In this document: positions 16,978 to 23,566 of the stretch, piece after piece
Layout of the letters: every line of letters starts with the position of its first letter
How positions within the stretch are numbered: the stretch's first letter is position 1
Assembly: GCA_900544255.1 (NCBI GenBank)
Contig: UQUM01000006.1
Span: 12,000 to 75,999, forward strand
Reading direction: 5' to 3'
DNA from: an uncultured Sutterella sp.
GTDB lineage: Bacteria; Pseudomonadota; Gammaproteobacteria; Burkholderiales; Burkholderiaceae_F
Length of the DNA stretch: 64,000 nucleotides
Notes under the pieces: model-generated
Seen by the model: the letters and a program-made list of their open reading frames with translations, nothing else
Database searches by the model: none
Told to the model about the DNA's origin: nothing
Made by a program: the position numbers and the translations under genes

Positions 16978-17281
16978 AAGAATTCTCCGTGACTCTCCGC
17001 GGTTGCAGGCGCACCAATGAAAAGCGGGGTCGGTGCGGTAGGGCGGAAAATCTGATTTTATTATGTCTAACCGTGTTGCTTGACCGAGTGCAGCAACCGC
17101 TTGAGACGAAGTCTGAGCGGGATTTTAACTGAAAGAAGCTCGGCGTATTCAGTTAGGCTTAAGGGTTAAAAGCAATCCCCACCTGCTTGTTTCAATTTTC
17201 AAACTAAAAAATACGACTGTATTTTTTTTAAGAAAAACAGATATATTTTCTGTATGATATAAATCAATACATACCGAAGTA
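16978..17281. promoter_or_regulatory. AT-rich intergenic region with FNR-like site
   Basis: This 304-bp stretch holds no gene. It contains ATGAT-ATAA-ATCAA (17254-17267), a 9/10 match to the FNR consensus. Beside it are inverted repeats CTGTATTTTT/AAAAACAG (17217-17240) and ACAGA-N7-TCTGT (about 17236-17252). AGGGTTAAAAG at 17160 recalls the GGGTTAA motif upstream of frdC. The FNR-like site is about 280 bp from the cytochrome start and close to the modE stop, so its target is uncertain. Confidence 0.4.
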
Positions 17282-18085
17282 TTAAGTGAAAAGCCCGATA
17301 ACGATACTCTGCGCTGAGAGATTCGCCTCCGCAGTGTCCCCTACCTTGAGACCGTGATTGCGGCGGGAGAACCCTACGAGCGACAAGCCGCCCGCCAACC
17401 GCAGCGTCACTTCGCCGCCTTTTTCGGCGCGGGACATCCGGACGATGGTGCCCCGGAGAATGTTGCAGCCCGCGGAAACCGGAATATGGGCAGCGACTTC
17501 GACGGCCGTGGCTTTGGAGAGCGCCAACACCTTCACCCCTTGAGTAAGTCCCATCAGCTGGGCACTTTCCTGAGTGAGTGTGGCACGAACCGTGTTTTCG
17601 TCATCAATCTTGAGGTAGACCCGTACGCGGGCTGGGCCGTGTTCGACTTTGTTCACGACGGCGGGAAGGTGATTACGCATCGAGGTGCGCAGTGTGGACG
17701 CCGAGAGGTTCGCAAGTTCCGGTACGTGTTCGGCTTCAAAGTCGGCGAGCACCGCGGCACGGGCCGCGGCAAGGCGCGTGGCGAGTTTGACGACCTGCAG
17801 TCCCACGGGCGTCAAACGCGTGCCGCCCCCTTTGACGCCGCCGACGTTTTTTTCAACGAGCGGGCTTCCGGCGAGGTTGCTTAAGGTTTCAATCGCCTGC
17901 CAGGCGGCCTTGTAAGAAACCCCCGCGGTGCGGGCGGCTTCCGAAATGGAACCCGTGTCCTGGATGCGGCGGAGAATGTCGAGGCGTTTGTCGACGATGC
18001 TTCCCAACTGCTGCGTGAGACCGATGGGATCGGCAATTTTTTCGGGAGAATCGGATTGTCGTAGGGGGTCTGGGGTTTCAGCCAT
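17282..18085 (-). CDS. modE: ModE-type molybdate-dependent transcriptional regulator
   Basis: A 267-aa regulator. The N-terminal winged HTH (about residues 30-105; LDILRRIQDTGSISEAARTAGVSYKAAW) is followed by two Mop-type molybdate-binding repeats (about 130-197 and 200-265; SARNxL-like stretches such as STLRTSMRNHLP). ModE represses molybdate uptake genes when molybdate is bound. It is divergent from modABC with a 197-bp AT-rich region between them carrying candidate operators. Length and order match E. coli ModE. Confidence 0.92.
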   Translation of the reverse strand: MAETPDPLRQSDSPEKIADPIGLTQQLGSIVDKRLDILRRIQDTGSISEAARTAGVSYKAAWQAIETLSNLAGSPLVEKNVGGVKGGGTRLTPVGLQVVKLATRLAAARAAVLADFEAEHVPELANLSASTLRTSMRNHLPAVVNKVEHGPARVRVYLKIDDENTVRATLTQESAQLMGLTQGVKVLALSKATAVEVAAHIPVSAGCNILRGTIVRMSRAEKGGEVTLRLAGGLSLVGFSRRNHGLKVGDTAEANLSAQSIVIGLFT

Positions 18086-18161
18086 GTTTTTTTGAATGAG
18101 GGAGAGAAAAGAACAAACTAAATTGTAAAGCTACTCAACTTGGCGTAATGCAAAAAAAGAA

Positions 18162-18223
18162 TAACGCTGTTACCATTACCGCTGTTCACTAACGGTATAG
18201 CGTTAATGGTATAACGCTTAACG
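18162..18223. promoter_or_regulatory. Inverted repeats between modE and modA, candidate ModE operator
   Basis: AGCGTTA-N6-TAACGCT (18199-18218) is a perfect 7-bp inverted repeat. Overlapping it is CGTTAA-N11-TTAACG (18201-18223), and another TAACGCT half-site lies at 18162. The CGTTA/TAACG half-sites resemble those of the E. coli ModE operator, although the spacing differs. Confidence 0.55.
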
Positions 18224-18282
18224 AAAAGCCGCAAATCTTTTATTAAAATGTTTAAAAAGATCTTTTTAGGATAATCGATAAA

Positions 18283-19041
18283 ATGAAATCTATCGCTGTT
18301 AAGGCCGCCGTTTCGGCTGTTTTTGCCGCGCTCTCTGCAGGTGCCCTGGCTGACGAAATCCACGTCGCCGTGGCTGCAAACTTCACGGCCCCCGCGAAGG
18401 ATTTGGCTCCGATTTTTGAACAACAGACCGGCCACAAGGTGATCCTCTCCTTCGGTTCCACCGGTATGTTCTACGGCCAGATTAAGAACGGCGCCACCTA
18501 CGATATTCTCCTCGCGGCGGATGCCAAGACCCCGAAGAAGGCCGTGGCCGAAGGCTACGGCGTGGGTTCTTCCGTCTTCACGTATGCCGTGGGCAAGCTC
18601 GTTTTTTGGTCGGCTGACGCCGGCAAGATTAAGAATGGCCAACAGGTGATTCAGAAGGTCGATTTCAATAAGTGCGCCGTCGCGAATCCGAAGCTCGCGC
18701 CCTATGGTCTCGCTGCTTATGAAACCCTCGAACACATGAAGGCTATGGCGAAGGTGCAGCCGAAATTCGTGGAAGGCGATAACATCGGCAAGACCTACCA
18801 GTATGTGAAGACCGGCAATGCTGAAGTGGGCTTCGTGGCGCTGAGTCAGGTCTTTAAGAACGGCAAGCTCACCTCCGGTTCCGGCTGGATCGTGCCTGCG
18901 GACTACTACGGCAAGATCGCTCAGGACGCCGTGCTTTTGAGAAACGGCAAGTCGCCTGCAGCTGCCAACCAGTTCCTGCAGTTTCTCAAAGGACCGGAAG
19001 CCGCCAAGGTGAAGGTGGCCTACGGATACGGCGACCAGTAA
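18283..19041 (+). CDS. modA: Molybdate ABC transporter, periplasmic binding protein
   Basis: A 252-aa periplasmic binding protein with a Sec signal peptide (residues 1 to about 23, ending AGALA). The mature start EIHVAVAANFTAPAKDL and the segment ILSFGSTGMFYGQIKNGATYDILLAAD are typical of ModA, where the Ser and Ala-Asp contacts bind the oxyanion. It feeds the ModBC transporter. It is the first gene of modABC, preceded by the candidate ModE operator, with AGGA before the ATG. Confidence 0.95.
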   Translation: MKSIAVKAAVSAVFAALSAGALADEIHVAVAANFTAPAKDLAPIFEQQTGHKVILSFGSTGMFYGQIKNGATYDILLAADAKTPKKAVAEGYGVGSSVFTYAVGKLVFWSADAGKIKNGQQVIQKVDFNKCAVANPKLAPYGLAAYETLEHMKAMAKVQPKFVEGDNIGKTYQYVKTGNAEVGFVALSQVFKNGKLTSGSGWIVPADYYGKIAQDAVLLRNGKSPAAANQFLQFLKGPEAAKVKVAYGYGDQ

Positions 19042-19069
19042 TCGGCCTATGGGTGACTGAGAGAGCGTG

Positions 19070-19747
19070 ATGGAAGCTATTTCTCTGGAGCCCGTGTGGC
19101 TCAGTTTGGAACTCGCGGTCGTCACGACCGTTGTCCTTCTGGCGCTCTCAACGCCCTTGGCTTGGTGGCTCGCACGCTCCAAAAGTGCGTGGTGTGCCCC
19201 CGTCGGGGCAGTGGTGACGTTGCCCCTCGTGCTGCCCCCGTCGGTGATGGGTTTTTATATTCTCGTCGCTTTGGGACCGCACGGTCTCTTGGGACAGTTC
19301 ACGCAGAGCATGGGGTGGGGACTCCTCACCTTTACGTTCCCGGGGCTTGTGATCGGGTCGCTCGTTTATTCGTTGCCCTTTGCCGTGCAGCCCCTGCAGG
19401 GCGCGTTTGAGGCGTTGGGTGACCGGCCGATGGAAGTGGCGGCAACCTTGGGGGCCAAACCCGTCGATGCCTTCTTCAGCGTGGTGCTTCCCCTCGTGCG
19501 TCCGGGGGTTTTTACGGCGACGGTGCTGACGTTCGCACATACGATCGGTGAATTCGGCGTCGTCCTCATGATCGGCGGCAATATTCCCGGAAAAACCCAG
19601 GTGGTTTCAACGGAGATTTACACGTTTGTTGAAGCCATGGAATACGATAAGGCGCACATTCTGGCGGGCGGCATGCTCGTCTTCTCCTTTGTCGTTCTGC
19701 TCGCTTTGAGTTTTCTCAACCGCCGCGCCAAAGCGGTGAGTTTCTAA
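19070..19747 (+). CDS. modB: Molybdate ABC transporter permease
   Basis: A 225-aa inner-membrane permease with about five to six helices. The EAA-like loop for ModC contact reads EVAATLGAKPVDAFFSVVLPLVRPGV. ATG 19070 is used; an in-frame GTG lies directly before it at 19067 and cannot be excluded. GAGAG serves as the ribosome site. It starts 28 bp after modA and ends 10 bp before modC. Confidence 0.95.
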   Translation: MEAISLEPVWLSLELAVVTTVVLLALSTPLAWWLARSKSAWCAPVGAVVTLPLVLPPSVMGFYILVALGPHGLLGQFTQSMGWGLLTFTFPGLVIGSLVYSLPFAVQPLQGAFEALGDRPMEVAATLGAKPVDAFFSVVLPLVRPGVFTATVLTFAHTIGEFGVVLMIGGNIPGKTQVVSTEIYTFVEAMEYDKAHILAGGMLVFSFVVLLALSFLNRRAKAVSF

Positions 19748-19757
19748 GGAGTCCGCT

Positions 19758-20609
19758 ATGTCTGGATTAGTCGAAGTTCGTTTGGATCGGACGGCGGGCT
19801 TTTCGCTCGATGTGAAATTTACGGTACCCGACGACGGGGTGACGGCTTTGTTCGGGCCTTCGGGCTGCGGCAAGACGACGGTACTGCGGTCGGTTGCCGG
19901 ACTTGAGCACGCCGAGGGGCGCGTCGAGATGGCCGGCCACGTTTGGCAGGATGACGAAAAGAAGATTTTTGTGCCGACGTACGCACGCCGTCTGGGTTAT
20001 GTGTTTCAGGAAGCGAGCCTTTTTGATCACCTTTCCATCCGTCAGAATTTGGAATACGGTATGAAGCGCATTAAGGACGCCGATGCCGGAGAACGCTTGA
20101 ACGAAGCTGTGGAACTCTTGGGAATCGGACACCTTTTGACGCGCCGTACGTCGGAACTCTCCGGGGGAGAGCGTCAGCGCGTTGCCATTGCCCGCTGTCT
20201 GGCGGTGCGCCCGACGGCGCTTCTGATGGATGAACCGTTGGCAAGCCTTGACAATCAGCGTCGTCGAGAAATCATGCCGTGGCTTGAGAAGCTGCGTGAA
20301 ACGCTCAATATTCCGATTCTTTACGTGACGCACTCCGATGAGGAAGTGATGCGGTTTGCGGATCGCGTTGTGATGCTCAAAGCCGGGCGCAAACTCGCCG
20401 AAGGTTCGGTGGAAGACGTTTTTGTCCGCAACCGAACGCTTACGTCGATTCCGGCGGAAATTTTGGAACGCGACGAAGAAGGACACCGGATTCACGTGAA
20501 GGTGTCGGATTTGGGCGGGGCGGAAATTTGGATTGCCGCGGTGCCGGGCGCCGTGGGGTCGACGGTTCTGCTCGATCTTTCCGCTAAAGAAAGAGTGCTG
20601 CAAGACTGA
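19758..20609 (+). CDS. modC: Molybdate ABC transporter ATP-binding protein
   Basis: A 283-aa ATPase. Walker A GPSGCGKTT (about residue 32), signature LSGGERQRVAIARCLA (about 134), Walker B ALLMDEPLASLD and the switch histidine YVTHSDEE are all present. The C-terminal region after residue 220 is shorter than in E. coli ModC (352 aa), so a full Mop regulatory domain is probably missing and molybdate sensing may rest on ModE alone. AGGAG precedes the ATG. Confidence 0.94.
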   Translation: MSGLVEVRLDRTAGFSLDVKFTVPDDGVTALFGPSGCGKTTVLRSVAGLEHAEGRVEMAGHVWQDDEKKIFVPTYARRLGYVFQEASLFDHLSIRQNLEYGMKRIKDADAGERLNEAVELLGIGHLLTRRTSELSGGERQRVAIARCLAVRPTALLMDEPLASLDNQRRREIMPWLEKLRETLNIPILYVTHSDEEVMRFADRVVMLKAGRKLAEGSVEDVFVRNRTLTSIPAEILERDEEGHRIHVKVSDLGGAEIWIAAVPGAVGSTVLLDLSAKERVLQD

Positions 20610-20675
20610 CGGTTCTAAACTTTCCAATAGTCGGCAATTCAGGCCTTTTTCTGATGTCGGCGCTCGGGCGCTGCT

Positions 20676-20683
20676 TATACAAT
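20676..20683 (+). promoter_or_regulatory. Putative -10 of argF
   Basis: TATACAAT contains an extended -10-like TACAAT about 90 bp before argF. No convincing -35 was found. If used, the leader would contain the hairpin at 20710. Confidence 0.35.
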
Positions 20684-20709
20684 AACGGCACCGAACAAAT
20701 CGCGAGACG

Positions 20710-20746
20710 AGCGGTTCGGAGGTGACTCTTCCGAGCCGCTTTTTTT
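20710..20746 (+). terminator. Strong hairpin and T-tract directly upstream of argF
   Basis: The 11-bp arms AGCGGTTCGGA and TCCGAGCCGCT (one G-T pair) are followed by seven T, ending 26 bp before the argF ATG. It may terminate modC or attenuate argF; the space after it is too small for a separate promoter. Confidence 0.85.
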
Positions 20747-20772
20747 GAAACTTTTTTAGGAACACTGCGACG

Positions 20773-21699
20773 ATGTCGATCCGTCATTTTCTGAAGCTGG
20801 CTGACTTCACGGCCGAAGAACTCAACTACATGTTGGAACGCGCTCACGCCATTAAGGCGCTCGTGAAGAACGGCGTTGCTTACGAGCCTTTCCACGGCAA
20901 GACGCTTCTGATGATTTTTGAAAAGGCGAGTACCCGTACGCGTGTTTCCTTCGAAACGGGCTTTTATCAGTTCGGCGGCAACGTCATCAACTTGACGAGT
21001 CAGGGCTCGCAGTTGGGGCGCTCGGAATCCATCGAAGATACGGCGAAGGTGGTGTCCCGGATGGTCGACCTCGTCATGATTCGTACGTTCGGACAGGATC
21101 GTCTGGAAGCGTTTGCGAAAAACAGCAAGGTGCCCGTCATCAACGGGCTTACGAATGAATACCACCCCGTGCAGATCATGACGGACATCATGACCTTTGA
21201 AGAACACTGCGGTTCCATCAAGGGGAAGAAGGTGGCGTGGATCGGCGACGCCAACAACATGAGCTACTCGTGGTTGGAAGCCGCAAAGATTTTGGGCTTT
21301 CATCTGACGCTCGCGATCCCCGAAGGGTACGAACTTGATAAGACGCTCTTCCCCGAAGGCGACTACTACGACGTGGTGCGTGATCCGGTGGAAGCCGCCA
21401 AGGGCGCCGATCTCGTGACGACCGACGTCTGGACCTCGATGGGCTTTGAAGAAGAAAACGCCAAGCGTCGCAAGGATTTTGCCGACTACCAGGTGAACGC
21501 GGCCGTCATGGCGGCCGCGAACCCCGGCGCCGTCTTCATGCACTGCCTGCCGGCGCATCGCGGTGAAGAAGTGACGGCGGACGTGATCGACGGGCCGCAG
21601 TCCGTGGTGTGGGATGAAGCCGAAAACCGTCTGCATGCTCAGAAGGGCATCATGGAATTCTGCCTTCTCGGCATGATCAAGACCGGTAAGAAGGCCTAA
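20773..21699 (+). CDS. argF: Ornithine carbamoyltransferase
   Basis: A 308-aa enzyme converting ornithine and carbamoyl phosphate to citrulline in arginine synthesis. The carbamoyl-phosphate site STRTR (FEKASTRTRVSFE), the HPVQ motif in NEYHPVQIMTDIMT and the catalytic HCLPAHRGEE motif are all present. Length is normal. AGGAACACTGCG precedes the ATG. The pseudouridine synthase gene begins only 3 bp after the stop, implying translational coupling. Transcription may be attenuated by the hairpin just upstream. Confidence 0.97.
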   Translation: MSIRHFLKLADFTAEELNYMLERAHAIKALVKNGVAYEPFHGKTLLMIFEKASTRTRVSFETGFYQFGGNVINLTSQGSQLGRSESIEDTAKVVSRMVDLVMIRTFGQDRLEAFAKNSKVPVINGLTNEYHPVQIMTDIMTFEEHCGSIKGKKVAWIGDANNMSYSWLEAAKILGFHLTLAIPEGYELDKTLFPEGDYYDVVRDPVEAAKGADLVTTDVWTSMGFEEENAKRRKDFADYQVNAAVMAAANPGAVFMHCLPAHRGEEVTADVIDGPQSVVWDEAENRLHAQKGIMEFCLLGMIKTGKKA

Positions 21700-21702
21700 G
21701 GC

Positions 21703-22479
21703 GTGGCAGCAGATCATCCTATCGACGCATCGGGGCTCGTCCGTCTCAGTAAGCGCATGAGTGAACTGGGACTCGCGAGCCGGCGTGAAGCCGACGCTTG
21801 GATTGAGTCCGGGCGGGTGTTGGTGAACGGCCGCCCGGCGGTTTTGGGGCAGAAAGTGGGACCTGCCGACAAAATTACCGTGGCGGCTTCCGCCAAAGCT
21901 GAGCAGGGCGAACGTGTGACCGTCATTCTCAATAAGCCCGTAGGGTACGTGAGCGGTCAGGCCGAGGACGGCTATGAACCGGCGAAGGTTTTGATTCGGC
22001 CGGAAAACCGTTGGCGGGAAGATAAAAGCCCCCGGCGGTTTTCACGTCGGCAGTTGGAACACTTGGTTCCTGCGGGACGTCTTGACATTGATTCCGTCGG
22101 AATGTTGGTTCTCACTCAGGACGGACGCGTTGCCAAACGGATCATTGACGAAAAAAGTACGGTGGACAAGGAGTACATCGTTCGTGTCGCGAACGCGGAC
22201 GGTACGGTGCCGCCGCAGTTGTCGGAAAAGAATCTGAAGCTTCTGAATTTCGGACTGTCGCTTGACGGCGAAAAACTGCTTCCTGCGAAGGTTGAGTGGT
22301 TAAACGAGGACGAACTCCGCTTTGTGCTCCGGGAAGGAAAAAAGCGGCAGATTCGACGGATGTGCGAAGCCGTTGGACTCAAAGTCGTCCGTTTGAAACG
22401 CGTCCGTGTGGGCGGCGTGGTTCTGGGGCGGCTCCCCGTGGGCTGCTGGCGCTATTTGGACGAAAACGAACGCTTCTGA
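21703..22479 (+). CDS. RsuA/RluB/RluF-family rRNA pseudouridine synthase
   Basis: A 258-aa RNA modification enzyme. The N-terminal S4 RNA-binding domain (about residues 12-70; LSKRMSELGLASRREADAWI) is followed by the catalytic domain with LNKPVGYVSG and the active-site motif PAGRLDIDSVGMLVLT carrying the catalytic Asp. EGKKRQIRRMCEAVGL near the C-terminus is conserved. It probably modifies 23S rRNA (RluF-like), but the exact target cannot be told by eye. The start is a GTG, chosen because the conserved S4 region follows immediately and no upstream start is possible without entering argF. Confidence 0.88.
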   Translation: MAADHPIDASGLVRLSKRMSELGLASRREADAWIESGRVLVNGRPAVLGQKVGPADKITVAASAKAEQGERVTVILNKPVGYVSGQAEDGYEPAKVLIRPENRWREDKSPRRFSRRQLEHLVPAGRLDIDSVGMLVLTQDGRVAKRIIDEKSTVDKEYIVRVANADGTVPPQLSEKNLKLLNFGLSLDGEKLLPAKVEWLNEDELRFVLREGKKRQIRRMCEAVGLKVVRLKRVRVGGVVLGRLPVGCWRYLDENERF

Positions 22480-22494
22480 AGCGGCTAAAATTCG

Positions 22495-22527
22495 AACCCG
22501 TTCTCTTTTTTGGGGGGACGGGTTTTT
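22495..22527 (+). terminator. Hairpin and T-tract between the pseudouridine synthase gene and greB
   Basis: AACCCGT and ACGGGTT arms followed by TTTTT; the T-tract ends 19 bp before the greB start. Confidence 0.75.
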
Positions 22528-22546
22528 CATTTGAAAGGCACTTGCT

Positions 22547-23122
22547 ATGGCCGACCAAACCAACACTGAAGACGATGATGACGAGGGCGTGAAGCTCCCG
22601 GGGCTTCCTGCCAATACGAAAAACTACATGACGCCCGCCTGCTATCGGCGGCTGTTGGATGAGCGAGAGCATTTGGTGAACGTCGAACGGCCGCAGGTGG
22701 TGAACGTCGTCGCCTGGGCCGCGAGCAACGGCGACCGCAGTGAAAACGGGGACTACCAGTACGGTAAGCGCCGTCTGCGCGAAATTGACCGCCGCATCCG
22801 CTTTCTCAATAAGCGGGTGGAAAGTGCCGAAGTGGTGGATCCCGAGACGCGTCCGGCAACGGATCAGGTGTTTTTCGGGGCGACGGTGACGTATGAAAAC
22901 CTCACGGACGGTACCGAACACACGATCCGCATCGTAGGGATTGATGAAGCCGATCCCGAACACGGCGACGTGAGTTGGATCAGCCCTATTGCCCGTGTGT
23001 TTTTGAAGGCTCGGGAAGGCGACGAAGTCAAGCTCCCGACCCCGGCGACGATTGATCACCCGGCACGCGTGGAAACGTTGGAAATTGTGGAAGTTAAATA
23101 CACAAGCGAACAACCCTATTAA
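22547..23122 (+). CDS. greB: Transcription elongation factor GreB
   Basis: A 191-aa Gre factor that rescues backtracked RNA polymerase by stimulating transcript cleavage. The N-terminal coiled coil (about residues 25-100) carries the tip acidic residues in SENGDYQYGKRRLREIDRR, and the C-terminal FKBP-like domain (DQVFFGATVTYEN, to the end) is complete. A short acidic N-terminal extension (EDDDDEG) precedes the conserved NYMTPACYRRL. The basic, GreB-type coiled coil separates it from GreA. In Burkholderiales greB commonly lies beside spoT, as here, although a tnpB remnant now lies between them. Confidence 0.94.
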   Translation: MADQTNTEDDDDEGVKLPGLPANTKNYMTPACYRRLLDEREHLVNVERPQVVNVVAWAASNGDRSENGDYQYGKRRLREIDRRIRFLNKRVESAEVVDPETRPATDQVFFGATVTYENLTDGTEHTIRIVGIDEADPEHGDVSWISPIARVFLKAREGDEVKLPTPATIDHPARVETLEIVEVKYTSEQPY

Positions 23123-23175
23123 CTGTAGGGGAAAATTTCTAGATTAGGGGGTGTTGATAAAGTCGCCCCCGAGAG

Positions 23176-23221
23176 ACTCGCCGCAATGCATTGATTTGTC
23201 GTGCAGCGGCGAGTTTTTTTC
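23176..23221 (+). terminator. greB terminator
   Basis: ACTCGCCGC and GCGGCGAGT arms with an additional inner TGCA/TGCA pairing, followed by eight T, 54 bp after the greB stop. Confidence 0.92.
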
Positions 23222-23296
23222 TCGAAAAAGCTTCCATCGGGTGCAAGAACTCCTGAACCTACGTGTAGCAAGATGCCTATCACGACAAGCTTGGGG

Positions 23297-23334
23297 TTTC
23301 GGGAATTCAGAAATATGCCAGACGTATCCCGAAA
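23297..23334. repeat. Inverted repeat in the tnpB-remnant region
   Basis: TTTCGGGA (23297-23304) and TCCCGAAA (23327-23334) form a perfect 8-bp stem around a 22-nt loop. It lies just past the 3' end of the tnpB fragment, where IS200/IS605 elements carry their right end and guide-RNA structure; this link is inference. Confidence 0.45.
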
Positions 23335-23367
23335 TTTCGCTAGCGGCACAAATCTACGATAAGTGGG

Positions 23368-23562
23368 TTACAAATATCCCAAACCGAGCAGGTTCCGACT
23401 AGCATTTAAGTCGGTGTGCGTCTGGTAACCACAAGAGCACTGGAAGCGGTGCTTTTTACGTACACCGATCTTTACACAACAGGCACAGGTCCGGCTCGTG
23501 TAGTGAGTATCGACAAACATCACTTCCGAACCTTCCCGTTTACATGACGGCCTTTCTCTGCC
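23368..23562 (-). pseudogene. tnpB: C-terminal remnant of an IS200/IS605-family tnpB (OrfB)
   Basis: Translating the minus strand from about 23562 to the TAA at 23368 gives about 64 codons that match only the end of TnpB. A REGSEV stretch and FVDTHYTSRTCACC carry the first zinc-ribbon cysteines, IGVRKKHR follows, then FQCSCGYQTHTDLNASRN with the second cysteine pair and the conserved D-x-N-A-x-x-N. The first half-site reads CACC followed by V where CxxCG is expected. The RuvC and wedge domains are missing: upstream the frame runs straight into spoT, so the element was truncated up to the spoT stop. No start codon or partner tnpA is present. The fragment is non-functional. Confidence 0.85.
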
Positions 23563-23566
23563 GGCA

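Noticed and set aside
22488..22502. TTCGAACCC near the greB upstream hairpin as part of a tRNA T-arm
   Set aside because: No cloverleaf can be formed; the sequence is the left arm of a terminator.
23151..23402. 83-codon plus-strand open frame after greB
   Set aside because: It spans the greB terminator and the tnpB remnant's antisense strand; no coding features.
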